Shown piece by piece: positions 33,760 to 42,491 of a DNA stretch of 64,000 nucleotides. The stretch comes from JAWODU01 sp046483125 (GTDB lineage: Bacteria; Verrucomicrobiota; Kiritimatiellia; UBA8416; JAWODU01). The stretch's first letter is position 1, and each line of letters begins with the position of its first letter. A program made the translations under genes and the position numbers. Location: assembly GCA_046483125.1 (NCBI GenBank), contig JAWODU010000119.1, positions 1-64,000 on the forward strand, written 5' to 3'. The notes under the pieces were generated by a model that saw only the letters and a list, made by a program, of their open reading frames with translations, made no database searches and was not told the DNA's origin.

Positions 33760-34403
33760 TGAACAGAACATTGATATACATCTCAGCAGTTGCGGTATCC
33801 TATTTCCTGGGCGCTGTGCCCACGGGACTACTGGCTGGCCGTGCCGGGGGCGTTGATATACGCACATCCGGCAGTGGCAACATCGGAGCTACAAACGTCT
33901 TTCGCGTTCTCGGGGCCCGCTGGGGCGTAACGGTGCTGATCCTTGATATCGCCAAGGGCTTCGTTCCAGCTTTTTTCTTCCCGATTATTGTTTCGTGGCT
34001 GAGCGGCCCAGCGGAAACGGGAACGGAGTTCGGCATGTTGTGTGGTTTCATGGCGGTAATCGGTCATAACTGGCCGGTTTATCTCAAGTTCAAGGGCGGC
34101 AAGGGCGTGGCCGCAAGCCTGGGCATGCTGGCGGGCATAGCGTGGATTTCCGTCCTGTGGGGGATGGGAGTGTGGATTGTTTTCACGACGGTTACCCGTT
34201 ACGTTTCAGCCGGGTCCATTGCCGCCGCGCTTACCGTCGCAGTGACCGGATGGTTCTTCCATGCAAAAGAAGGCCCGCTTCTGCCCGCTGTCTTGACTGT
34301 ACTGGCGGGCATTGTAGTATGGCGGCATAGAAAGAACATAATCAGATTGATGAACGGCACCGAAAACCGGATACACTTTTCCGGGAAAAGCCATGACAGA
34401 TAA
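33759..34403 (+). CDS. plsY: Glycerol-3-phosphate acyltransferase PlsY
   Basis: A 214-residue membrane enzyme transferring acyl from acyl-phosphate to glycerol-3-phosphate, the first step of phospholipid synthesis. The three active-site loops are visible: SGSGNIGATNVFR, HNWPVYLKFKGGKGVAASLG and the final WRHRKNIIRLMNGTEN. Five hydrophobic segments match the fold. Its ATG overlaps the prenyl synthase stop, and its end overlaps gpsA by 11 bp. The gpsA product makes its substrate. Confidence 0.96.
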   Translation: MNRTLIYISAVAVSYFLGAVPTGLLAGRAGGVDIRTSGSGNIGATNVFRVLGARWGVTVLILDIAKGFVPAFFFPIIVSWLSGPAETGTEFGMLCGFMAVIGHNWPVYLKFKGGKGVAASLGMLAGIAWISVLWGMGVWIVFTTVTRYVSAGSIAAALTVAVTGWFFHAKEGPLLPAVLTVLAGIVVWRHRKNIIRLMNGTENRIHFSGKSHDR

Positions 34404-35385
34404 AGCAGTTGTAATCGGAGACGGCGGATGGGGCACCGCCCTGGCCCTTTTGCTGACCGGGAACGGCGCTTCGACAACCATCTGGAGCGCCTTTCCGGAA
34501 CATGTCGAGGAATTCACAGAAAAGCGTGAAAATACTTTCTTTCTCCCCGGCGTGCCTCTTCCGGAAGAAATTCGCATCACGCATGACCGCCTCGAAGCCG
34601 TAGACGGCGCGAGTCTGGCGATTCTTGCCGTGCCGTCAAAGTATTTCGCTTCGGTTGCCGCCTCTTTCAAGGATATCCTTCCGGATCAATGCCGTGTTCT
34701 GACTGTAGCCAAGGGTCTGGCGCCGGAAACATTCCAGAGAATGAGCCAGGTGGCGGAACGGGCGCTCGACAAAAAGCCCGTAGCGGCGCTCTCCGGTCCC
34801 AGCCATGCAGAAGAGGTAGCCAGAAAAGTACCGACCGCGGTCGTTGCCGCGTCGCCGGACACGGAGTACTGCCGCTGGATTCAGAAACTTCTGACCAACG
34901 AAAGATTCCGGGTTTACACATCGCCGGATATCGTAGGCGTCGAATTAGGCGGCGCGCTTAAAAACGTTATCGCCCTGGCCGTGGGTATAGGCGACGGCCT
35001 GGGATTCGGCGACAACACCAGGGGCGCTTTAATTACCCGGGGCCTGGCCGAAATATCGCGGCTGGGATGCGCTCTTGGCGGGAAGCCGGAAACCTTTGCC
35101 GGCCTGAGCGGCATGGGCGATTTGATAGCCACATGCACCGGCCGCTACAGCAGAAACCGCCACGTCGGCGAACGCCTCGGCAAAGGAGAAAAGCTGGCCG
35201 ACATCCAGGCCGCCATGAAACAGGTCGCAGAAGGCGTCGATAACTGCGACGCGGCTCACAGTCTTGCCGGGCGGGAGGGGCTCGAAATGCCTATAACCGA
35301 CCAGGTCCACGCGCTTCTCCGGCGCGGCGCCGATCCCCTGGACGCCGTCCGCTTGCTCATGCACAGAGAACCGAAACCGGAATAG
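34393..35385 (+). CDS. gpsA: Glycerol-3-phosphate dehydrogenase (NAD(P)+)
   Basis: A 330-residue enzyme reducing dihydroxyacetone phosphate to glycerol-3-phosphate. The nucleotide-binding GDGGWGTALALLL is at residues 9-21. Catalytic signatures are ALSGPSHAEEVA, ELGGALKNVIALAVGIGDGLGFGDNTRGALITRGL and GLSGMGDLIATCTGRYSRN. The usual GAGxWG is GDGGWG here, a small change. It overlaps plsY by 11 bp and supplies its substrate. The downstream gene, yidC, is convergent. Confidence 0.97.
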   Translation: MTDKAVVIGDGGWGTALALLLTGNGASTTIWSAFPEHVEEFTEKRENTFFLPGVPLPEEIRITHDRLEAVDGASLAILAVPSKYFASVAASFKDILPDQCRVLTVAKGLAPETFQRMSQVAERALDKKPVAALSGPSHAEEVARKVPTAVVAASPDTEYCRWIQKLLTNERFRVYTSPDIVGVELGGALKNVIALAVGIGDGLGFGDNTRGALITRGLAEISRLGCALGGKPETFAGLSGMGDLIATCTGRYSRNRHVGERLGKGEKLADIQAAMKQVAEGVDNCDAAHSLAGREGLEMPITDQVHALLRRGADPLDAVRLLMHREPKPE

Positions 35386-35397
35386 CCGGCACCAGCC

Positions 35398-37296
35398 TCA
35401 AGAGGCCGAAGCCTCGCGGCGGCGCTGAAGCAGGACCTGCGCAATCGACAGGCATTGGCTCACCGTCCAGTACAGCAGAAGCGCCGACGGCATGCTGTAA
35501 AGAACAAACAGCAGTACAACCGGCATAATGGTCATCATCTTCTGCTGTTGCGAGTCCCCGCCGGCGGTCGTCAGTTTCTGCTGCCAGTACATGGTAACGG
35601 CCATCAGAAGAGGCAATATATTCAGCGAGTCTATCAGCGGAAGTTTTTCAAACAAAGCGGTGCCGGCAAAAAGGGCCTCCGGCTCGCTCAAATCTCTTAT
35701 CCACAGGAAAGAAGCAAACCTCAACTCCACCGCACTGCGCAGAACCGTAAACAGGGCGATAAATACCGGCATCTGTACAAGTATCGGCAGACACCCCGCC
35801 ATCGGATTAACACCGTGCTCTTTGTACAGAGCCATGGTCGCCCTCTGAAGTTTCTGAGGATCTCCTTTGTGTTTTTCCCGCAATGCAGTCAGTTCCGGCT
35901 GTAACTTCTGCATTTTTTTCATGCTCTCCGTGCTTTTGTGAGTCACCGGCCAGAACAGAACACGCACGATAAACGTCAGAATTATGATCGCCGCACCGTA
36001 ATTGGGCATGAAGCTGTGAATTCCGTTCAACGTCCAAAGCATGATTATGCAGAGGCCCCGCCACCAGTCCCACCAGGCGTACAGCATTACCTCGTCCTGC
36101 CTTTTCCCCAGGTCCTTCAGCAGAGAATATTTCTTGGGGCCGATGTAACACTGTGCGGTTCTTTTAAAGCTTTCTCCGGGCTGAAGAAGGGCTTCGTCGA
36201 AAATCATTTCCGCCCGGACCGAATCGAGTACGGCAGAGGCCATCCAGGTGCCCCGTTTCCGAGGATCTTCCGTTTCCGGAACATTTCTCCGGGCGCTTAC
36301 ACGGAGCGCCGCGGCGGGCTCCGCCGCGGACATCAACTGGACAAAGAACTTGTTTTTGGCCGCAATCCAGTCCGTGGCATTCGTTCTTGTAAAACTGACA
36401 GAGTGCGGCAGAGGTTCATCGAGCCCGGGCTTGAAGCACGCGAAACCTCCGCGCTTGCCTTTCTTTCTGAATCTTTCGGCAAGGCTCGCCTTATCGTCCT
36501 TTGGACCCTTCTTGACCCAGTGGATCACGTCCCTGCCGCCCCCCGCGGGAAGAGAGTCAACGCCAAGGTAGGAGAAACGCCTGCTCTGTTTGGACTGGGT
36601 CTCTATCGTGCTCATCGGGCCCAGGCTCATGCCATAAGGAGGAACTGCCCTGGGTTCATCGCCCGTGTTCGTAAAAGTATCCGTAACAATCAGCTTGTAG
36701 CCGTTAGTGACGATGAAGGTACGTTCAAGTTTGAATCCCCCGCTTTCTCTCACGATCATCACCATCCTGCCCGACGAATCCCTGGAAACCGTGAAATCGT
36801 TGTTCGTAGTGAAGCCGGGAAAATCCACCAGCGACAGGGCGGGCCCGGCGGAAAATTCCAGTCTCAGGGGACCGCTGTCTTCCTCCAGGCCCGCCCTGTA
36901 TTCCTGAAGTTCCGCGCCCACTATTCCGCCGCCCCGCGACGAAACAGTAAACCGCGAGCGGTCCGACCCGAAAACAACCGTCTTTTCCGGCAAGCCGTGA
37001 CCTTCATCCGTTAATCCATACTTCTCCTCGATAAGGTTCGATCTTTCCGGTTCCGGGTGTTCGTCTTTTTCTTTCCGCTTTTCGCCCGCGGCCCGGAGAC
37101 CTCTTTCCCCCGCACCGGCCCCCGGGTCCGCGCCGAACCTTCCCGGATCTTCGGCATCTTCCCCGGTTGTTTCGACCGCCTTTTCTGCCGTTGCAGGCCG
37201 CAAAGGGGCCTGGTTTTCTCGCCCGCTGTTCCAGAACCCCCACCCCAGAAGCAGTAGAAACAGCAATACGATTATCGCTATATCAGACTTGTTCAT
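35398..37296 (-). CDS. yidC: Membrane protein insertase YidC
   Basis: A 632-residue insertase of the Gram-negative type. The first membrane segment is IAIIVLLFLLLLGWGFW, with a long disordered stretch, then a large periplasmic beta domain (residues 90-370). The conserved five-helix core follows, with NYGAAIIILTFIVRVLFWPVTHKS, KEHGVNPMAGCLPILVQMPVFIALF and the last helix LLLYWTVSQCLSIAQ. The start at 37296 is taken from the family N-terminus MNKSDIAI. It follows yidD by 4 bp in the rpmH-rnpA-yidD-yidC cluster. Confidence 0.97.
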   Translation of the reverse strand: MNKSDIAIIVLLFLLLLGWGFWNSGRENQAPLRPATAEKAVETTGEDAEDPGRFGADPGAGAGERGLRAAGEKRKEKDEHPEPERSNLIEEKYGLTDEGHGLPEKTVVFGSDRSRFTVSSRGGGIVGAELQEYRAGLEEDSGPLRLEFSAGPALSLVDFPGFTTNNDFTVSRDSSGRMVMIVRESGGFKLERTFIVTNGYKLIVTDTFTNTGDEPRAVPPYGMSLGPMSTIETQSKQSRRFSYLGVDSLPAGGGRDVIHWVKKGPKDDKASLAERFRKKGKRGGFACFKPGLDEPLPHSVSFTRTNATDWIAAKNKFFVQLMSAAEPAAALRVSARRNVPETEDPRKRGTWMASAVLDSVRAEMIFDEALLQPGESFKRTAQCYIGPKKYSLLKDLGKRQDEVMLYAWWDWWRGLCIIMLWTLNGIHSFMPNYGAAIIILTFIVRVLFWPVTHKSTESMKKMQKLQPELTALREKHKGDPQKLQRATMALYKEHGVNPMAGCLPILVQMPVFIALFTVLRSAVELRFASFLWIRDLSEPEALFAGTALFEKLPLIDSLNILPLLMAVTMYWQQKLTTAGGDSQQQKMMTIMPVVLLFVLYSMPSALLLYWTVSQCLSIAQVLLQRRREASAS

Positions 37297-37300
37297 GTCG

Positions 37301-37555
37301 TTAAGACCTTCTTCCTGACGGATCTGCGCCCGGCACCGGATCAAAACCTCCCGGATGCAGGGGGTGGCATTTCAGAACGCGAACAATGCCCAGTTTCAGT
37401 CCCCTCGCCGCGCCGCGCCGCCGCACGGCTTCCAGGCAATAAGCCGAACACGAAGGATAAAATCTGCAGGAATTTCCCAGAAGAGGAGAAACAAGCGACT
37501 GATACGCTCGAATCACAAGGATCAGAAGCTTTGCCGGAATGCTTGCGTTTTTCAT
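37301..37555 (-). CDS. yidD: Membrane protein insertion efficiency factor YidD
   Basis: A protein of about 84 residues with the full family pattern LVIRAYQSLVSPLLGNSCRFYPSCSAYCLEAV, then GIVRVLKCHPLHPGGFDPVP. The three conserved Cys are present. The start at 37555 is the last Met before the homologous part; ATG at 37570 and TTG at 37585 are also in frame. It lies between rnpA and yidC, as in many bacteria. Confidence 0.93.
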   Translation of the reverse strand: MKNASIPAKLLILVIRAYQSLVSPLLGNSCRFYPSCSAYCLEAVRRRGAARGLKLGIVRVLKCHPLHPGGFDPVPGADPSGRRS

Positions 37556-37585
37556 GTCAGAAATTTCCATAATCCCATGGCGCAA

Positions 37586-38017
37586 TCAACACCGCTGTTT
37601 CCCTTCGCCGGCTGTTTTGTGTTTTGCGCTCAACGCCGTTTTAAGAATTCCCTCTTTCCGGGCGAGAACCAGCAGGTCCTTTTCAACCTCCTGTCTTTTC
37701 ACGCCCAGTATCGGTTTTCTGGCGATAAGAATCACGTCGTTCGTTCCGCTGAACCTGTGCCGGTTCAGACGATAAGCTTCACGAAGAAGTCTTTTGGCCC
37801 TTACGCGGTCCACCGACCGCCGGAATGTCCGTTTTCCGGCAATCACGCCCAGCCGTCCCCGGCCTTCATCCCCGGATACACGAAGAACGATGAACCGTCC
37901 CGCCCTGCCGCCTCTCCGGCTCATCGCTCTTGAGAACACTTTCGACTCTCGAATACGCCGTGTCCGGCCAAGACGCCTGTCATGGGACGGCCCGCCTCTC
38001 GGGGACCCCTCGCGCAT
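37586..38017 (-). CDS. rnpA: Ribonuclease P protein component
   Basis: A 143-residue RNase P protein that helps the RNA subunit process tRNA 5' ends. The conserved core is VIAGKRTFRRSVDRVRAKRLLREAYRLNR, the RNR-type motif, with KVFSRAMSRRGGRAGRFIVLRV upstream. The N-terminus is extended by about 20 basic residues. Its ATG overlaps the rpmH stop by 1 bp (TAATG), tighter than usual. Confidence 0.94.
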   Translation of the reverse strand: MREGSPRGGPSHDRRLGRTRRIRESKVFSRAMSRRGGRAGRFIVLRVSGDEGRGRLGVIAGKRTFRRSVDRVRAKRLLREAYRLNRHRFSGTNDVILIARKPILGVKRQEVEKDLLVLARKEGILKTALSAKHKTAGEGKQRC

Positions 38018-38151
38018 TATTTGGCCACTTTCTTACGCCCTTTACGCCGCCTCCGGGCTATAATCTGCCTCCCTCCCCGGGTTGACATTCGCGCCCTGAA
38101 GCCGACCTTTCTCTTTCTCTTTACCTTGGAAGGCTGATATGTTCGTTTCAT
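38017..38151 (-). CDS. rpmH: 50S ribosomal protein L34
   Basis: A 44-residue L34 read directly from the sequence: it begins MKRTYQPSKVKRKRK and continues VGFRARMSTRGGRQIIARRR to the end RKGRKKVAK. This is the complete family. A GGAGAGGAA site precedes the ATG. It heads the rpmH-rnpA-yidD-yidC unit. The usual neighbour dnaA is not upstream; a methyltransferase gene is, on the same strand, ending 11 bp before. Confidence 0.96.
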   Translation of the reverse strand: MKRTYQPSKVKRKRKVGFRARMSTRGGRQIIARRRRKGRKKVAK

Positions 38152-38161
38152 TTCCTCTCCA

Positions 38162-39001
38162 TTATTCGGCGGCTTTACGGAGAACAGCCTCGCTGATCGA
38201 CCTGCCGTCGGTCAGAACGGGAGTTTCCCTGGGCCTCCATCCCCGCCGTTTTGCTTTGGCCACCTGATAATGGCCCTTAGTGAAAAAAAGCAATAAATCC
38301 AACTGTGAAGCAATATTGTAAAATATGTTGCCGGCCGTACGCAGCCGATCCAGCGACGCGCCCGTCTGCCCCTGCCGCACTTTTCTCTTCTCCAGGCAGG
38401 CCATGATTAAACGGACAAACTCCGTAAAGAAACGCGAATACGTTTTTACCTGGCAAACGTCAAATCCATTTTTCAACACGGAAAACAACCGTGATTCGGT
38501 GTAGCCCGGCCTGGCCAGCCCGCGTGCTTCCGGCAGGAGGCCGAATACGTTCTCCATCATGCGCAGAAGACCTGCCTTTTTCGTCCTTGCCGTCGTCACA
38601 ATCAGCATCCCGTCAGGCTTGAGTATCCTGTGGCATTCCCCTGCAAAAGCGGCATCATTGTCAAGTTTCTCGAGGAAATTCAGAACCAGTACCGTATCGA
38701 AGAGTTTGTCTTCAAACGGCAGAGCGTCATTGCTGAACTCGTGCACATTGTCTTTTACCAGCTGCCTTACAATCGGCGTTCTGGACGCATCGCCCGCAAT
38801 CGAATGCCACTGCCCGCCGTGGCGCCTCAAGTGGTAACTGGTCAAACCGTTCTCTGCGCCGATATCCAGGCACAGCTTGCCGCGCGTATTACCGAGAAAA
38901 CCCAGCACCTCGTGAAGCTGAATGCGCAAAGGCAGGTTTTTCTCAAATAATTCGACTTCCCTGCCTGCATCAGGCGTCGATTCGCCAAGAGCCTCGTTCA
39001 T
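38162..39001 (-). CDS. Class I SAM-dependent methyltransferase
   Basis: A 279-residue methyltransferase. The SAM-binding motif I is CLDIGAENGLTSYHL near residues 44-58. Motif II/III appears as DALPFEDKLFDTVLVLNFLEKL and the ECHRILKPDGMLIVTTA region, typical of the UbiE/type 11 group. The C-terminal third is basic and has hydrophobic stretches (ASQLDLLLFFT). The acceptor is not identifiable. It sits just upstream of rpmH, where dnaA often lies in other genomes. GAGG lies 7 nt before the start. Confidence 0.85.
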   Translation of the reverse strand: MNEALGESTPDAGREVELFEKNLPLRIQLHEVLGFLGNTRGKLCLDIGAENGLTSYHLRRHGGQWHSIAGDASRTPIVRQLVKDNVHEFSNDALPFEDKLFDTVLVLNFLEKLDNDAAFAGECHRILKPDGMLIVTTARTKKAGLLRMMENVFGLLPEARGLARPGYTESRLFSVLKNGFDVCQVKTYSRFFTEFVRLIMACLEKRKVRQGQTGASLDRLRTAGNIFYNIASQLDLLLFFTKGHYQVAKAKRRGWRPRETPVLTDGRSISEAVLRKAAE

Positions 39002-39052
39002 CCATTTTCCTCACAGTTATCGCGGTGCATTATATCCGCGCGCAAGCGCGGG

Positions 39053-40351
39053 TCAAAACAAATGCCCGGGACTTTTTTCCAGGGCATTCCACAGCATGAT
39101 CCCGTTTCGGAAGGTATAAACTGCCCTGCCCGTCACGTTCCATCCTTCAAATGGAGTATTCCGCGCCCGCGAACGGAACATCGAAGAACGTATGGTGTAC
39201 GGATTCTGCAAGTCAAGAAAGGTAATATCCGCGGGGGCGCCCGGCGCCAGCGACGGCACAGGCAGATTCAGAACTTTCGCGGGTCCTGCAGTCCATCGAC
39301 TGATCCATTGGGCCAGTTCCATAAGCCCGCTTTTGACCATAATCGTGTAGGTTACCGGAACCGCGGTTTCAAGCCCGATAACCCCGAAAGGCGCTTCAAC
39401 AAAGCCCCTCCCCTTGGCCGCAGGAGTATGAGGGGCGTGGTCGGTGGCAAAAACGGAAATCGAGCCTTCGGCAGTTGCGGCGCGGAGAGCTTCCCGATCC
39501 TTGGCACTTCCCAAAGGCGGATTCATCTTAAAATCCGGGTCAGCGGACCCGATATCCGCATCGCAGAGGGCAACATGATGGGGGGTGACTTCAGCGGATA
39601 CCCGCGAATCCGACGCCTCGGCCACGGCACGGACTGAATCCCGGGACGACAAATGCTGAACATGAAGCGCGCAACCGGTTCGCCGGGCCAGTCTTATGTC
39701 ACGCTCGACAATGCTCGCTTCCGCCTCAGCCGGTATTCCGGGAAGTCCCAATCGCTTCGACTCCTCTCCCTCGCGTATGACCCCCCTGCCGGCCAGCGAC
39801 GGATCCAGCGCGTGATCCAGCACGGGTTTGCCAAGTGAATCTGCCTTGCGCATGGCCTGCTCCATAAGACGGCTGTCGCCAACAGTGGAACCGTCGTCGG
39901 TAAAAGCACATGCACCGGCCTTTGCCATGGCCGGAAAATCGCCCAGGGAACCGCCGCCGCGGTTCAGCGTGACACAGGCGGCGGGCAGAATCCTCGCAAA
40001 TTCAGGGCCGGAAACCTTTTCCAGCAGCCGGAGTACACGGTCGCTTGAATCGACCGGGGGAACGGTATTGGGCATCATAAGAACCGTCGAAAAACCGCCG
40101 GCTGACGCCGCACGCGAACCGGACTCAAGAGTTTCTGCGTCGGGATCGCCCGGCTCCCGGAAATGCACGTGCATATCTATCAGGCCGGGAACGGCTGTCA
40201 ACCCCGCCCCCTCAATACGGGCGACCTTTCCCGTCAAGCGTTCGGGAACGGGCCGGATGAAGCCGTTTTCGACATAAATATCCGATATTTCATCCCGGGA
40301 CAAAACCGGGTCAACGACCCGCGCACCGGTTATGAGCCATGTGTCATTCAT
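39053..40351 (-). CDS. pyrC: Dihydroorotase
   Basis: A 432-residue amidohydrolase of the class I dihydroorotase type, closing carbamoyl-aspartate in pyrimidine synthesis. Zinc ligands are seen in GLIDMHVHFREPGDPDAE (H61, H63) and HVQHLSS, and the last in FATDHAPHT. The PPLGSAKDREAL substrate region is present. It has no ribosome site next to the ATG and ends 50 bp before the methyltransferase gene. No other pyr gene is adjacent; pyrH is 33 kb away. Confidence 0.94.
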   Translation of the reverse strand: MNDTWLITGARVVDPVLSRDEISDIYVENGFIRPVPERLTGKVARIEGAGLTAVPGLIDMHVHFREPGDPDAETLESGSRAASAGGFSTVLMMPNTVPPVDSSDRVLRLLEKVSGPEFARILPAACVTLNRGGGSLGDFPAMAKAGACAFTDDGSTVGDSRLMEQAMRKADSLGKPVLDHALDPSLAGRGVIREGEESKRLGLPGIPAEAEASIVERDIRLARRTGCALHVQHLSSRDSVRAVAEASDSRVSAEVTPHHVALCDADIGSADPDFKMNPPLGSAKDREALRAATAEGSISVFATDHAPHTPAAKGRGFVEAPFGVIGLETAVPVTYTIMVKSGLMELAQWISRWTAGPAKVLNLPVPSLAPGAPADITFLDLQNPYTIRSSMFRSRARNTPFEGWNVTGRAVYTFRNGIMLWNALEKSPGHLF

Positions 40352-40477
40352 AGCGGCCGACTATAGCATAGCGCCCGCCGCACTGAAACGGCGTTTTTGC
40401 CGCGGAACGCGTTATGAAATCAGGGGCACGACAATTGTAATTATGGCGTCAGACCTCCGCGACCTCGTGTCGCGGGT

Positions 40478-40600
40478 GGAGGAGATTTGGGAAAAACTCT
40501 GCCGTTTTCCCCAAATCTTTTGCTCCTGCCGCACCCGCCTTCGTCCGTCAGCCGACGGACTACGGCGGACAGGCAAGGCGGCAGGGGGCGGAAGCCAAAA
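40478..40600 (-). repeat. Two-hairpin dispersed element, copy A
   Basis: Read on the minus strand it starts TTTTGGCTTCCGCCCC and shows a first compound hairpin (CCTGCCGCC with its partner GGTGCGGCAGGAG, containing a GTCCGTCxxCTGACGGAC inner stem). A second hairpin follows with GGGGAAAAC and GTTTTTCCC arms. Copy B at 53635-53784 has the same order on the other strand. It occupies most of the 345-bp gap between divergent pyrC and the FHA gene; nothing else was seen there. Confidence 0.75.
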
Positions 40601-40697
40601 TGAGGATTTTTGAGGGAGACCCGTCCGGCCTTGACACCGGCACTCCCGTATGCGAATAATTCTTTTTGACGCTTACCGCCCCGAAAGGCAGGCAGAC

Positions 40698-41207
40698 ATG
40701 GCATTTCTCAAAGTAACATCGGGTCCGTCGAAAGGGAAAGACTTCAAGGTTGATCGTGACGAGGTCGTGATCGGCCGCAGTCACGACAACGCTGTTCCCC
40801 TGGGCGATCCCTCCGTCTCCGGCCGGCACTGCGTAATCGAACGAAGCGGCAGAAAATATGTGCTCAGGGACCTCGACTCCACCAACGGCACTCTCCTGAA
40901 CAACGTGCGAATTACAGAATACCGCCTCAGCCCGAAAGACGTGATTCGCGTGGGCGCCAACGAAATGATCTTCGACGGCAGTGATATCGAACCGCCCGGA
41001 GATGACTCATCTCTTGATGAAACGCAGGTTACCGTAAAACTCCCGTCGGAAAGCGTCTCCAGCCAAACGCCGTCTCCACGTTTCGCCGCTCCCAAAGACA
41101 GCAGAATGAAATGGGTTATAATCCTCGCCGTACTGGGAGTTGTAACCCTGGCGGCTCTGGCGTGGTTTCTTGTCAGGCTTTTCGGAAGCTGGCCGCTCAC
41201 AGATTAG
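40698..41207 (+). CDS. FHA-domain, tail-anchored membrane protein
   Basis: A 169-residue protein. Residues 1-95 are an FHA phosphothreonine-binding domain with all key residues: EVVIGRSHDNAV (GR and S), VSGRHCVIE (SxxH) and DLDSTNGTLLNN (N). A short linker containing DETQVTVKLP follows. A C-terminal membrane helix (VIILAVLGVVTLAALAWFLV) anchors it with the FHA domain in the cytoplasm. The linker TVKL motif is like those repeated in the protein at 4374-5498, so the two might act in one Thr-kinase signalling path. No kinase gene is in the window. Confidence 0.9.
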   Translation: MAFLKVTSGPSKGKDFKVDRDEVVIGRSHDNAVPLGDPSVSGRHCVIERSGRKYVLRDLDSTNGTLLNNVRITEYRLSPKDVIRVGANEMIFDGSDIEPPGDDSSLDETQVTVKLPSESVSSQTPSPRFAAPKDSRMKWVIILAVLGVVTLAALAWFLVRLFGSWPLTD

Positions 41208-41216
41208 GCCGCTGGA

Positions 41217-42209
41217 TCAAATTCTCAGTAATGCCGCCTCATCTTCCTTCGCTGACTCAACTTCCAGCGTATACATCCCGCGGGCGGATCTTACCCTGAC
41301 CGACACCTTGTCCCCGGGCAGGCAATCGCTGTATCTGGCGCATATCGCCGCGCCCTCCGCTACATCGGACTCCCGCGCAGTAAAAGGAAGAAGTCCGGTC
41401 GGCCCCGGCGCACTTTCCACCTTGAGCAGGAGGTCATACAGTTCTGCAGTACCTTCAAGATAAATGTTTTCCGGCTCGTTTCTACCCACTATCAACTTCA
41501 GTTTCTCGCCCAGCCGGAAGTGTCTTCCGACTCTCAAAAGGTCAATCGACCTTACTCCGTTCAACCCCTCATGAGTTTTCAAATCCTCCAGCCGCCTGCA
41601 GAAATTGGGTTCAGTAAGCCTGCATCCTCCCGCCGGGGCCGGTATGTCCTTCAGCCCGAATTCTCCCGCAAGCTTGATCTGGCTTTTCCGGCCCCTGCCG
41701 CTCAATGAAAGCAGTTTTGCCCTGTCAATCAGGCCTTTTTCCTCCAGAGGAGTGGGAGGCAGAAGACCCGCGCTGAGAGGCCTGAGCAGTACGTCGCCGC
41801 AGGCAGACTCTCCGGCTATCAGTTCCAGGCTCTGCATGTTTTGAGACATCGGCCTTTCGTTAAGCACTTCGCCCGTAGCGATAAAGTCAAAACCGAGATC
41901 CACCCGCAATTCTTCCGCTCTTTTGAGCATGAGGATATGGCAGTCGATGCAGGGATTCATGCAGGAACCGAATCCGTGTTTCGGTTTCTCCAGAAGAGAA
42001 ACGATATCGGCCGAGAAATTGACAATTTCAAGAGGAACGTCAAGCTGAACACCTGCGTCTTTCGCGGATTCAATATCGAAAAACGGGCTGTCAAACACAA
42101 CGCCGTGAACCACTATCCCCTGCTGTCTCAAGACGCATACGGCCAGTCTGCTGTCCAGCCCGCCCGAAAGAAGGACAAGCCCGCGCATCGGTTTGTCATG
42201 CTCCGTCAT
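41217..42209 (-). CDS. PP-loop ATPase, MnmA/ThiI-like thiolation enzyme
   Basis: A 330-residue adenine nucleotide alpha-hydrolase. The PP-loop is LVLLSGGLDSRLAVCVL near the N-terminus. CMNPCIDCHILMLKRA and a later Cys in PAGGCRLTEPNFCRR resemble the catalytic Cys pair of tRNA 2-thiouridine/4-thiouridine enzymes. The C-terminal third (about 90 residues) is beta-rich and may bind RNA. It is related to MnmA-type proteins but is probably not MnmA itself. Start at 42209 or 42188. It ends convergent with the FHA gene, with 9 bp between the stops. Confidence 0.75.
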   Translation of the reverse strand: MTEHDKPMRGLVLLSGGLDSRLAVCVLRQQGIVVHGVVFDSPFFDIESAKDAGVQLDVPLEIVNFSADIVSLLEKPKHGFGSCMNPCIDCHILMLKRAEELRVDLGFDFIATGEVLNERPMSQNMQSLELIAGESACGDVLLRPLSAGLLPPTPLEEKGLIDRAKLLSLSGRGRKSQIKLAGEFGLKDIPAPAGGCRLTEPNFCRRLEDLKTHEGLNGVRSIDLLRVGRHFRLGEKLKLIVGRNEPENIYLEGTAELYDLLLKVESAPGPTGLLPFTARESDVAEGAAICARYSDCLPGDKVSVRVRSARGMYTLEVESAKEDEAALLRI

Positions 42210-42491
42210 CGCGGCTAAAAGATATATACTGAAAGCATGTTGGTAAAGCGTAAAAGAACAGTGCCCACAATGTCTCTACTGCTCTGCTCCCTTTGCATCG
42301 CGCCCGGCGGCGCTGGAGCCCGGAAAAGGTGACAGACCCCGGCTCACTGCGTGACGCGGGGGAGAAAGAGCTCAGAGAAACCAACAGACGGGTGCGGGCG
42401 GCTTCCAGGCTCCCCCCGCTTGACGAGGGGGAGGCAAACTGATAGTCTTACTTGTTGTAGAACCCAAAGCTATACAGACAGGAGGCAGGAC
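42210..42491. other. Intergenic/leader region of ilvC
   Basis: About 280 bp between divergent genes, with the promoter for ilvC expected here. GGAGG at 42481-42485 is the ilvC ribosome site. A GC-rich stem, TCCCCCCGCTTGACGAGGGGG, lies near 42408-42430 and might be an attenuator or pause hairpin. No leader peptide with Leu, Ile or Val runs is evident. Confidence 0.35.

Noticed and set aside
42237..42332. 31-residue frame with a signal-like sequence (MSLLLCSLCIAPGGAGA) upstream of ilvC, followed in another frame by a 38-codon frame
   Set aside because: It could be a frameshifted small exported protein, but there is no ribosome site and no family resemblance. It is too short to support.
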